From Ulva prolifera (lineage: Eukaryota > Chlorophyta > Ulvophyceae > Ulvales > Ulvaceae), in NCBI GenBank assembly GCA_023078555.1, contig CM041202.1, forward strand, positions 248,001 to 312,000: 64,000 nt of DNA, read 5' to 3'. The translations under genes were made by a program, and so were the position numbers. The notes under the pieces are model-generated. The model was not told the DNA's origin. It ran no database searches and saw nothing but the letters and a program-made list of their open reading frames with translations. Below, piece by piece: positions 9,379 to 20,100 of this stretch; positions within the stretch are counted from its first letter, which is position 1; each line of letters opens with the position of its first letter.

Positions 9379-11012
9379 CTGGGCGGCCTGGCCGACGGGG
9401 AGGTCCTGCACGAGGGGCACGCCGAGGCGGCGCAGGAGGGCGGCGGGGCCGATGCCGGAGAGCTGCAGCAGCTTGGGGGAGCCGTACGGGCCCGCGCAGC
9501 TCACGACCCCCCGCCGCGCGCGCATGCGCCGCGCCTGCCGCCCCTCCGGCTCGTCCGTCTTCCTGCACACGTGCATGCGGTCCCGTCTGGCTGCAGCAGA
9601 GACGTTGCCAAGACACGAACTCCCACCAGCGAGCTCGCACAATGCTGTGCACTTCTTGATTGCCATGGTGACACATGCACATGCATATGCGCGCCTGTGT
9701 CTGCGGCGTGCGCTCGATGCTGGTGTTCATTCTGGCCATGCATGGTGCTGGTGCATCAGGCCTGGGGGAACAGCTGAGTTGCCTGTGAGCGTATCTTCAT
9801 GCATGTGGAGCCGGCGCGACAGCTATATATAAGTAGACAGCAGCGCAAGTGGCCGTGCATCGCGGTCGGAATGCGCACAAGTACGCGACGCCAGAGGCGC
9901 GGCCCCCCTCCACTTTGATTTTGGTCACCACCGCCGACTGCACCAGCTCCAGGTTGTGCCGGCACGCGCCATGCATGACGGGCTCGAGATACGCCGTGCA
10001 GGAGTCCCTCCGCCGGCCCTGCGCGTCGGCGGCTACAGGGGTGTATGCCGCGAACGTGGGCTTCGCGGCGGTGAGCTGAAGCGGGTCGACGTCCGTCGGG
10101 ATGCCGGCGGCGGCCGCACCGTCGATCCAGGTGTTGAGGTACTGCTGCTGGAGGCTCGGGGGCGGCACCGCGGCGCCGATCTGCCCCGCGACCCGAGTGA
10201 AGTACTCCTCTGCTGCGGCGCCGGTGAAGCCTGCGCATGTGGACACCATGCATGGCAATGCCCACAACTGCAGATGTGTGTTTCATGCCACCGTTGGGTC
10301 GCTCTGCAACGGGCTCAGGGCTGCAACCCAGAAAGCAGACCTGAATGTTCGGCGGAACTGGTCAATGTGCCCGGGCCCGAAAACCCAACACTGCAAGTGC
10401 CACGGATGCATCAAGTCCAGCTATGAGCTGTACAGCTCATATATAAACCTAGATGTAGCTGCGCTTGATCAAATGGGCAATCAATTTGTGAGCAGTCTCG
10501 GGCGTGCTGACTCAGCCAGCTCAGAGTATATGAGATGCACCGGGAAAGCCCCATGCCGACGCCTCATCGAGCCCCGGCGTGGTCCACTGCCCCGCGTTGA
10601 TGGAGCTCGAGCCGCCGAGCGTCGCGCCCGTGATGATCGGCACCGTCCTGCCGGCTATCCCCGCCCCGGGAAGGCTCCGGAACGTCTCAGACAGGCTCGG
10701 GCTCTTCCATGACTCCCCCACGAGCCGCAGCGGCCGGATGAGCGCCTCGCCTGTGCTGTTGCGGGGGGCGCCGCGCTCGAGCAGCGCGACAGTCGCGTGC
10801 GGGAGGCCCGCGCACAGCCGCGCCGCGAGCGCGCATCCGGCCGTGCCGCCGCCGATGACGACGTAGTCCGCCACCGGTGGTGGTGGGCGGCTTCTGTCAG
10901 CGCGGTGGCCGGCAGCATGCGGGTCGAGTCGGGCCGCAGCCGAGGCCGCGAGGAGGAAGAGAAACGCCGCTATGGCTGCCTGGCTGCCATACGGGGCTCT
11001 GTACAGCTGCAT
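9379..11012 (-). pseudogene. GMC oxidoreductase, three of four exons; C-terminal exon absent
   Basis: Exon 1 (10541-11012) has a hydrophobic N-terminus (AAIAAFLFLLAASAAA, likely a signal peptide), the FAD dinucleotide motif DYVVIGGGTAGC, an LLERG strand and GGSSSINAG. Exon 2 (9879-10230) and exon 3 (9379-9562; [13 protein letters not shown], the second GMC signature) follow with consistent phases 1 and 2, the same as in the intact paralogue at 34938-37429. Exon 3 has the same length as its paralogue (184 nt) and about 91% identity by eye. No fourth exon, carrying the catalytic histidine, lies downstream; the C48 fragment and retrotransposon are there instead. It is either a 3'-truncated copy or its last exon lies left of the window. 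The start at 11012 was chosen because it directly precedes the hydrophobic stretch; 11054 is an alternative. Confidence 0.72.
10288..10393 (+). mobile_element. Diverged copy of the 102-bp TIR element
   Basis: Similar throughout to the element at 25601-25702: both share GTTGGGTC near the left end, GGGCTG...ACCCAGAAA in the middle, and ACCCAACACTG at the right. It lies in the first intron of the truncated GMC gene. The ends are approximate. Confidence 0.6.
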
Positions 11013-11652
11013 GCATATGTACAGCTGCATGCATGTGTGTTGACAGTGGAGCAATGACTCGGATCAGTACGAAGAGGAGGAGGAGCAAATGAGACAAGGG
11101 TAGAGGGACGGAGCTGCTAGGCAAACAAGGAGACAGAACAAGATGTACACAACTTACTGTGTACACAACTTACTGTCAGAGAACGTAATCTAGCCCATGT
11201 CAGAATCAAGTGTCAATAAGCTTGCACCTGGGATGCTTGCAGTGCGGAGACATCGCTCCACTCGGCAGCAGCTGACTCAGCGGCTGGGCATATGATATGA
11301 GCGTTGATGCGGATGGGGTTGATGCTGCGAGGGATTCCATGCGGTACACTGATGACGTAATCCGAATCACGAAATGCGAAGCGGCTGATGCAACGCGGCC
11401 GTGTACGGCAGTGCATATGCGGCGGCATATGCACGGAGCGCTGATGGAGGACACCGGTACCCCCTGGCTCACTGCCGGCAGTACTACGGCAGCACACGTC
11501 AAGAGACTCTACAGCCAGTAATTTTACAGGCAGCTGCCATGGCTGTGCCCCGGCCAGTCCGATACGCGAACGCCTATATCGCTGTGAGGGGCATGCCGCC
11601 CTAGGCCTGCATCTCGGGCTGTGTGACATTGTACACGTGTGACATTGTACAC

Positions 11653-11693
11653 ATTTTCAGTGTTTGTTTTCTCCCGTTCACTCTTTTGTAAAT
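11653..11693 (+). mobile_element. 41-bp LINE 3'-tail insertion with target duplication
   Basis: The insert ends CTCCCGTTCACTCTTTTGTA, the shared 3' end of the LINE at 25.7-28.0 kb. It is flanked by ACATTGTACAC at 11642-11652 and 11694-11704, an 11-bp target-site duplication. A further copy of GTGTGACATTGTACAC stands just to the left. Confidence 0.85.
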
Positions 11694-13230
11694 ACATTGT
11701 ACACGTGGATGAACCGCACCGGTACCGTCAACGGGCGAACGTTCGGCCGCGGCTGCAGGCGAACACATTAGATCTAGAGAGGTCTTCCGAACCAGCTTCC
11801 ACATGATTGTATGCACAAATGTCTGCAACATACGTTTGCGTATGCATTCACACAGGCGCACACTCGCATTGTACGTACATGGACCGGTCCAGGCCGATCG
11901 ATTCGTGATAAACTCGTGTGTCGAAGACCTAACTAGTTTGTTAGTTACAACGCCCGTTCGCTGTTCTGCTGGTTGCACTGGTATATCCGCGGCGCTGACC
12001 CTAGCATTTGCAAGCACCAGTGCACCGTTCAATTCGCCGATGCACGCAGCCCACCGCCTTATATGCAAGCATGACGATGGCCATGGGTCTGAAGTTACCG
12101 CGCCTACATAGAGCGACGCGCAAGGGCTGACCCCATCCTGTGACATTCCATATGAACCGCATTGTGGCCTTCAGATGCGTACCCGGGGATGTCTCTATGT
12201 ATAGCTGCAACTGTGAACGATGGCACTACGTGCCTAGCCCACCGGGCGGGGTGCGCGCTAGGTTTCGGGATTCCGATATATGTGATGTGGTTGCTGTAGC
12301 CTCAACAGGCCCGTCCACGGGGGCGAGGGGCTGCGGAGGTGGCATGTGGGGCCGAGGTGCTGAGATGGTGGCAGCAGGGCACTTAGGTAGCAGCAACAGC
12401 TGTTCTGTACGTTTTAGGTAGTTGTGAACGTGTGTATGCTCTGAAGAGGGCAGATGGCTGCAGGTGTTGTGGTGGGCGTGCATGCTTCGGAGTTTGAAGC
12501 CAGTGTGAGTGCATGTTTGTTGGTCCCTCGCAGTGGGAGGATAGCCTGGGTCTAGAAGTGCAAGCTTCATTTGTAGCAACTTGTGCTGTGTTGCTCTATG
12601 TTGTGGTGCCCATTGAGTTCCTAGCAAAGGACAGATGGTGTGGGCCAGAGTGTGCAAGCTTCTGTTGCGATAACTTGAGTTCTTCTGTGATCAGATGACA
12701 TCTGTCCATGTGCAGAGAATGCAGGCCTGAATGTGCATGCCTCAAGCACCGCAGTGCTGCTGCTTGTGTGACATTGTGTTGTTTTTGCTATTCCATCGTT
12801 CCATGCTTCGAGTGGTCTGCTTGCTTTGCTATCAGAAGGCCAGCGCCAATTGTGCTACCGAAACGACTGGCCAGATCTATGTCGTGAGGGGCTGCAGCAG
12901 GCTGTGGTGCTGAACAGACTGTAAGTGCTGTCACGGAGCGGCTCAGTGAAATAGCGGATTGTGGCCATCGGCAGACAGTGCATGCTGTGCGATGCAGCAA
13001 AATGTGCAGTCGAGAGTTTATTTGTCAGTTGTCGAGGGCTTGTGCTGCAGTGTGCGCAGCGGTAGTGCATCTTCGCAACAGCGACGGTACATGCCGCTGG
13101 AATAGCAACGCAGCATGTCGCTTCTCCAGCTATATGTGAGCTACAGAACGGTACATGTGTTGAGCGAACAATCGATGATGTGTTAACGTTGCATCCGGCG
13201 TGCTTGGTAGCTGGTACGTACTGCTTGGTA

Positions 13231-13258
13231 GCTGTCCCAGCGTATACGCTGGGACAGC
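13231..13258. repeat. Perfect 28-bp palindrome
   Basis: Its left half is GCTGTCCCAGCGTA and the right half is the exact reverse complement. Confidence 0.9.
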
Positions 13259-14946
13259 ACGTCATGCTGCTGTGCAAGCAGCCGAGCAGAGCAAACGCCA
13301 TAGTCTAATGCGGTGACATGAGCCTCGTTGCCTTTCTCCAGAGATCTCTGCGAGTGTATAGACAGCGAAGCGGTGCACAGCAAAGGAGAGTGGCCAGGCG
13401 TCGCGGGCACTACAGAGCTGTTGCATCATTGACAGCTCTGCGTGGAACATACTGTTGTGACACTATGCTCGATGCAGCATGGCCATACGATCGACAGGGC
13501 CGCAAGAAGCAAGAGTGTGATTTGTGACAGCATACCCGGACCATCAGTCCGAAGATGGCTACCAATCGAACTTCATCGGAGGCAGACCAGGGCAGGCAGT
13601 CGCAGCATATACGGCTGCTTGAGACGATATCAATCCTCTGCAAGCTGTGCGCGGTTGGATTCGCACACAGCAGGCATTCAGCACGGCTCACAGCTCGCAC
13701 AGAGCATCGTCGACTACAGAAACAGAGGATGCAGCCAGCGAAATGATCAACGCATGCAGCGGGAACGCCGCTTGTAAACTACAGAATCTCGGCATCTACA
13801 TGTGCAGCTGCAAAGTTTGTCTGATCGGTGAAAGCAACCGTCCGTGCCAAGTCTGCTCGGCAGCCGGTACGCCGGGACATGAACGGGCTGCACCGCTGTC
13901 CTGCTGGGACGGCATATCGAAGCATGCAGCAAAATTAATTGTGTACCTGTTTCCGGCTGTGTCGCCGCACGTCCGCACGCTGCAGGTTTCGCGCGGACCT
14001 GTGAAGGTCGGTGCCGGGACCATGCCGGAACGATTGATCGAATATTCCGGAACAGTTGACCATGTACGCGGTCGACGCGGCGCCAGGGGGCGATCGCTAC
14101 ACTAAAAACGCGTGGAATCGGTGGCGAGGGGGGCGATCCGACACGTCGGGAGGGGGCGGAGCCTCTAAGGCCCGGTGGGCAAGGACTTGGTAGCTAGCTG
14201 TTCGCTGCCAGCGCCCAAAGTCAAGAGGTCATGCTGCGCTAGCGGTCCGAGTCGCAGGCCCTCACCAAGGCGCCAGGGAGCTGGCAACCCTCTATACTAG
14301 CTACTCGTAGTACGTGGCTGCAGTATCGCTGCAGAGAGATACGAAAGAGGCTCTATAGCTGCAGCTTAGTTGCCACACAAGTCCGCTTTAGATGGAGAGG
14401 TGTCACAGAATGCCCACGAGCTCTCTGCAGTCACTACGACAGCAGCAAGGCACAGGTGGAACACGTGTAGACGTTCTGATACGCTGCTGCACATGTATGT
14501 CGCACACGGTATGTCTCCCGGTCCAGCCTCTTCAGCAAATGTTGCTGGGACGTCCAAGGCCTGTCGCGATCTCGATCGACAGGTGCCATGGCCGTGCGGA
14601 GAACAGTCTCTCAGGGTACAGTATCTCGGAGATATGGGGGCATGCAGAGATGTGGTGTGAGGCCCTGGGGGCATGCGCATATGATAGCGTGAACTGCGGC
14701 GGCGGGCGGACGCGGTTCGCGGTTCGCATGCCCCCAGGCGCCTGCCGCGCGCGCGCACGCACTCCGCGAAGTTGCCTGATGGCAGGAACTATTCCACAAG
14801 AATAAACAGGAGAAGACAAACACCAGAAAATACTCTCATCGGAATCGGATGGCAGGAATAGCTCCCAGCTGCGTGTGCATGCATTGATTCAGATTGCCGT
14901 CTTTATCTGGCGTGTGTGCGTGCGCGCGCTGCTGCAGTGTGTATGT

Positions 14947-15062
14947 GTTGCAAGGACAAATCAAGCACGGCAGGTAGCACCGCGAGCAACAACCAGGGGA
15001 ATCTCACACCCACGCAACCAGCCACACGCAGCACACACCAACACACCCTCGCAACGTCAGCA
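14947..15062 (-). mobile_element. GT-rich short retroposon (TTGTAA family), minus copy
   Basis: The reverse complement carries the family 3' region (GTGCTACCTGCC followed by TTTGTCCTTG) and the upstream GGTTGCGTGGGTGTG and TTCCCCTGGTTGTTG blocks shared with 40120-40276. It faces another copy at 15099-15182 in opposite orientation. Confidence 0.7.
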
Positions 15063-15098
15063 CCCGCGCTGGCCACAGCCACACACACCCACACACAG

Positions 15099-15182
15099 CT
15101 TCGTGTGGCTTGCTGCGTGGTGTGCGTTTCCCCTGCTTCTTGCTTGCGGTGTTACCTGCCTCGCTTGCTTTGGCCTTGTAAC
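15099..15182 (+). mobile_element. GT-rich short retroposon (TTGTAA family), plus copy
   Basis: Ends GCTTTGGCCTTGTA and is flanked by ACACACACCCACACACAG at 15081-15098 and 15183-15200. The duplication is low-complexity, so it is weaker evidence than at the other sites. Confidence 0.7.
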
Positions 15183-15199
15183 ACACACACCCACACACA

Positions 15200-15797
15200 G
15201 TTTGGCTGTGTGTATATAGTTACAATGGACAGAGGCCGGGCAGCGAGCCGTTGCCAGGAACACACACGCAAATCCACTCACGCAGTCATGGCACTAGGCC
15301 GGGTACGAGCACGTACCACAGCCCGGCCGGTGATGCCAGCCAAAGATTGAAGCCCCGCACGGAGCACAAGAGCATTCCCCTAACGTTTGTAGTACAAAAG
15401 AGAGTGAACGGGAGAAAACAAACACTGAAACCGATCGGTCGCGAATCTCATCCGAATTAACATCAACATACACTCACACACACACGAACACTACAACCGC
15501 ACTCACAACTCAGTCCGGCAGGATCGCGTCCTCCAGGCCCGCATCATACCGCAACCCCTGAGAGATGACAAGCCCAGAGCATTCCCCTTGCACAACGCCA
15601 CACTCAACCGGCGTAGAGCATTCGTCACAAACAACGCACGGTTCACCTTACCACACCAAGACGCAACCTCCGCCAGCCGCTTCAAGTGATTCATGGGATT
15701 CATGGCAGGCCGTACCAAGCGGCTGTGTGTATGTATGTAGTTACAAAGGACAGAGGCCGGGCCACCGCTAGGCATATCCACTCACGCAGTCATGGCA
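15200..15797. repeat. Pair of direct repeats of about 80 bp
   Basis: 15200-15293 and 15720-15797 share GGCTGTGTGTAT, TAGTTACAA, GGACAGAGGCCGGGC and, at their ends, ATCCACTCACGCAGTCATGG. They bracket the LINE 3' piece. Confidence 0.65.
15385..15720 (-). mobile_element. LINE 3' end (C-terminal coding piece plus tail)
   Basis: On the minus strand a frame containing ALRRLSVALCKGNALGLSS resembles the last coding stretch of the LINE at 27.6 kb (ALRVLSVSLQRGNADMY). It is followed by the shared tail: TTGTGAGTGCGGTTGTAGTG, a GT repeat, then GTGTTTGTTTTCTCCCGTTC. It is a diverged subfamily, 5' truncated. Confidence 0.75.
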
Positions 15798-15799
15798 GT

Positions 15800-17196
15800 C
15801 ATCATGTATGTATGTATGCATGATGTGTGCAACTGCAGAAGATTGTGTGAGTCCGCAGACCCATCATCATATGTCTCCAGGATGGACACAGAAGCCAGCA
15901 ATCAATTGTGCCCCCACACAGCTCCTATGCATGCCATGCATGGGTAGAGCACCTACTCTGACAGCAGATCCGGATGACCATGTGGCCACCCACTTGCATC
16001 ACCCTCATGTGGCACCGTCAGCACCAGTGTGGTCACATCCATTGAACTGAGATGCCATTATATGACTTTTACATGCATTTGTAGGCAGGAAACGGTCGAC
16101 CGGAGAGCTGCAGTTTGTAAAGCCTGGGTTGGAAGCATGCGGCATGGCAAGCTATTAGAACTTCCTGCCACGATCATAACAGTACTTCTTCACATGCTCT
16201 GCCGTTTCCGGCGCTGATTGCCAAACACCGGTGGCGCAGTCTGCATACGTATGCAGACTACTAGTAAACCAGTAGTACCAATTCTTCCACCATTCAAGTA
16301 CAAGAGCACACGAGGAAGTGTCAGTGTGTCCCTCCGGATTCACCTAGTTTGTTTTACAATAACATGTCCGTCCTGAGCCCAAGTCTGCTGTTGCGGCCCT
16401 GCGTCTGACGCGCAGCACAACTGCATTCTAGAGGTCACATACATTCAAAAGCGGCGGAGGCCTGCGCGATTCGGCATTCACCAGCCCTACAGCTGCCCCT
16501 GAAGCCGACCCCCGTCACGAGGGCCGTCTCGCTGATCATGACATCCACATGCACGCCCTCTCGCTCACCCGGCTCCGACCGGTGCAGCAGCTACACGCAC
16601 TCGCGGCTGCACTAGTACTGGCCGGCGCAGGTCGAGTACTAGTACTGGGTACACACTTGCGGTGCGCGTGCATTGGCGCACTACTACTGGGCACACACTT
16701 GCGGTGCGCGTGAACCATGCATGGTTCGCACTGAATATTCATACCAAAACACCCCCTCATAGATTGACCCTATCCCAACCCTCAGCCACACCCTTGCCAA
16801 CTCCACAGTCACATGCACGGAACCCCTGCCCCATTTCTGTTGGAATGACGTGTTCAACGCAGGTGTGGCTCTCATGAGGCTGGTGTGCCATGTGCACCAC
16901 TGTACCTCAGCCTTAAGCTCGGACCATGCATGCATGCATGCAGGTCCATGGTCGGGACACCCTCACAGCAGCGTCTCGGTCGCCCCACCCTCCCCCCATG
17001 ACGAGTCCGCATGACTCATGTGGCATATTCCTACTAGCAGTACAGCAGCAGCGGCGACCTCATGCCGCATGCCTGCGGATCGACATGCCCACACCCACAG
17101 GCGCTGCCTCGCGATCGGGGATCGCCGCCTCTCACCAACAACGCCGATTACCATCATAGTGTGAGCTGACAGCAGCTGTCTGTAGAAGCCGCTGGA
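15800..17196. other. Spacer without a supportable gene
   Basis: Holds a 22-bp perfect palindrome (16239-16260) and a short direct repeat around 16640-16712 (ACACACTTGCGGTGCGCGTG twice). I see nothing else. Confidence 0.5.
16239..16260. repeat. Perfect 22-bp palindrome
   Basis: AGTCTGCATAC followed directly by its reverse complement. Confidence 0.85.
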
Positions 17197-20100
17197 CTAC
17201 AGCCGGAAGACGTTGCCGAAGGCCGGGAAGTCGGTGTTGGCCGCAATGATTTGTGCGTAGGTGGAACCCTGCACCTCGGCAAGGAAGGGGCCGAGCGCGC
17301 CGAGGTTGTTCCCCCAAAAGAGGCCGCCCAGGCCAAACACGGAGCGCGCGAACTGGTCGACGAGCATCGCGCGGAGGGTCGGGCCGAGTGGGGAGCCGGG
17401 GGCCTTGGGCTCGCGGAGGAGCCCGAGCCATGCGTCGGGCGTCTCTGCCTGGGTCTGCAATCGCGCAGCGGCCCGCGTGAGAGAGCTTTGACACAGATGT
17501 TGGGTTAAAGAAACGTTGTGAAGATGACCATCATGATGATGGTGTGCGAACTCTTCCAGCAATCGAGCCAGCATGCAGGCAGATGAGTGCCGTGCGGTAC
17601 GATTCGAACATTGACGTGGTCACACAAGCTCATGATTCGCTGTGTTACGGACTCGTAGGAGCTGCAGGGGCAGCCGGCTCATGACTGGATGCATTTCAAC
17701 GCATGATCATCACCGTCAACCTGCTCAACGGCTGGCTAGACGGAAGGCGTGGTGCCGTCACGCAGAGCCGGCTGCAGAGTACAGCTGCCGCGACTCGGAT
17801 CGGGGGGTATGCGTACATCTCAGCGCAGTCGGTACTGCTAGCACTTTCTGTTCTGGCACATGACCGTCATGGAAGGAGGTGAAAGAGGTGACCACTTTTG
17901 GATGTTTGGCAGACAGACCGTCATGACATGCAGGCTGCGCGCGGCTGAACGTATACAAAAAAACTGTGGCAGGATTCGGTTTCAGTGTTTGTTTTCTCCC
18001 GTTCACTCTTTTCTAGTTATTTTTATAATCACAAAACTGTGGCAGGACAGTGGCAGGCACCGGCAGGTGCGGAGCACACAACATTGCCGCAATGTTGTCC
18101 GTTGCGGCAACGGCGTAGCTATATGTAGCCATATATAGCTATAGCCATGGAACATATAGTTTGGCAGGAGACGACGCTGTGCACCAGTCCGCTGCCCACA
18201 GCGTCACAAGGACAAAGGCAGCAAGGCGGGCAGCACCGCTAAAGAAGCAAACGGACGAAGCAAACACACAGACACCCACGCACGCGACACCCACCACGCC
18301 CAAAAAAAAAAAACCCATCACCGGCGCAGCAAACGACACAGATCCGCAGACCGCCAAGCACACGTGTACACCCACACACCCAAAAACCCAAACGCTGCCC
18401 ACAGATTACAATGTATACCAGTTTGCTGCCCACAGCGTCACGGTGGGGGAAGTACCGTGGCGTCGGGGGTGATGCCGAAGCACTGCGCTAGGCCTGCGTA
18501 GTCCGGGACGCCGAGCTCGCGGCCCCGGAAGATGTTGCGGCCCGCGAGGTCCTGCCCGGCGGCGAACAGCATGTTGCGCAGCGCGTCGGACATCTTGCCG
18601 TCGAATTCCTTGCAGGGCGTGGTGCTGAGGCCGGCGACGATGCGGGTGAGGCGCTCCTCGGCATCGGGCTTGAGGGTGATGGTGGGCGCATCGGCGGTGC
18701 CTCCGGCGTCGGTGAAGAACTTCTGCAGCAACACAGCTTTCAAAACTCGTGGTGACATCACATTCGGGTGACGACAGCGTGGATTCAAAGGTACAAGTTA
18801 TGCATTGGCTACTTGCGTAGAGCTCTCGAGAATGAGACTGCCAACCAAGACACTGTTGCAATTGCAATTAAAATGCCTGGGTAGCAGGCCTTCGAGTTGG
18901 CTGCTAACGATTGATTGCAAGGTGATGTGGCAGGGTGGCAATCCAGTGATGTGGCGGCTATACCACAGGATTGCCACGGGCAGCATGTGTGATCATCATG
19001 ACAGAATGGCACTCCACTGCCAGTCGAGTAGAACTATTGTAGTACCATTCTCAGTGAGCTTCATTCAGACTGCCCCAGAATTCACTCAGCTTGAAGCTCA
19101 CCAGCTGAAGTTCACCAGCTAGCTGTGCATACAGACCATGATCAGGACCAGCAGTTTTGACAGCATCGGCGTTAAACTTGTGGAATTCAGAGAAGCAAAT
19201 GCGCCGAGAACATTCGCGCGCGATGGTCGCTGGTCTCTGGCAGCATGCCATTTGAGCTAGGTAGCGGCTGGTGATCAGAGCTCGAGACACCCGTAGACAC
19301 AACAAAACATACACACAACATGCAGCAATCTTTGAAAAGACATGGAGTGCAAGGCGCACCTCAGCATTGAACGCCTCGACGATGCCGACATCGCCGACGA
19401 CGTCCCCAATCAGGTCATGGCCAATCCTGCAGCGGAACATTAATATTACTCCAGTGAGTAGTAGCACCAATCTACGTCACTGACGCATCAGCATGAACCG
19501 ACAATCTGTGATATTGCTTGCTCACTTGATGAACCCATAATTGCAGCGGCTTGCAGTGTCATGCATATGCAGTCCAGGTGCCGCATACGAGGCACAGCTC
19601 GCGGGCTCGGCGAATTGGAAACCCCTCCGCCGAGTAGACTCTAGATCTCATATAGGTCTGAAGCCAGACTGTACTGGACAACGTTAACAGGGTGCCTACT
19701 GGCAGTAGTAAGGCCTAGAGGCAGGGGGGGCCGTACCGGTAGCCGATGCTGAACTCGACTGAGACTGCGGGGGTGCTTACAAGGGGCACCGCGGCCTGTA
19801 GGTCGGCCTGGGTGATGCCAAAGGTGGGCAGGAACTCCTCCAGGATGACCTTCTGCCACTTTGCGGTCACCACGGCGCGGGCCATGTTGAACTGCTGCAT
19901 CCAAGGCAGGGACGCGGTGGTCGGGTCGGCGGCGATCGCGTCGCACACACGGTTGTGCTCGCGGATCCAGATCTGCAGAGCGCAGGCGAACACTTCCAGA
20001 ACAGCACAGTACTACGCATGTACGATTCAACCCGCGCGTTCGAACTGAATTCATGACGCATGGCTCAGCCGGGCTTCCTGCTGCTGCAGGCGGACAACGC

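Larger units (their letters stand above)
11100..14900. other. Spacer without a supportable gene
   Basis: Contains one LINE-tail insertion (11653-11693) and a palindrome (13231-13258). I see no conserved protein motif, RNA gene or further element in the rest. Confidence 0.5.

Noticed and set aside
15385-15580. AGAGCATTCCCC on both sides of a LINE tail as a target duplication
   Set aside because: The right-hand copy is part of the LINE coding sequence itself, so the match may be coincidental or reflect insertion into an older LINE.
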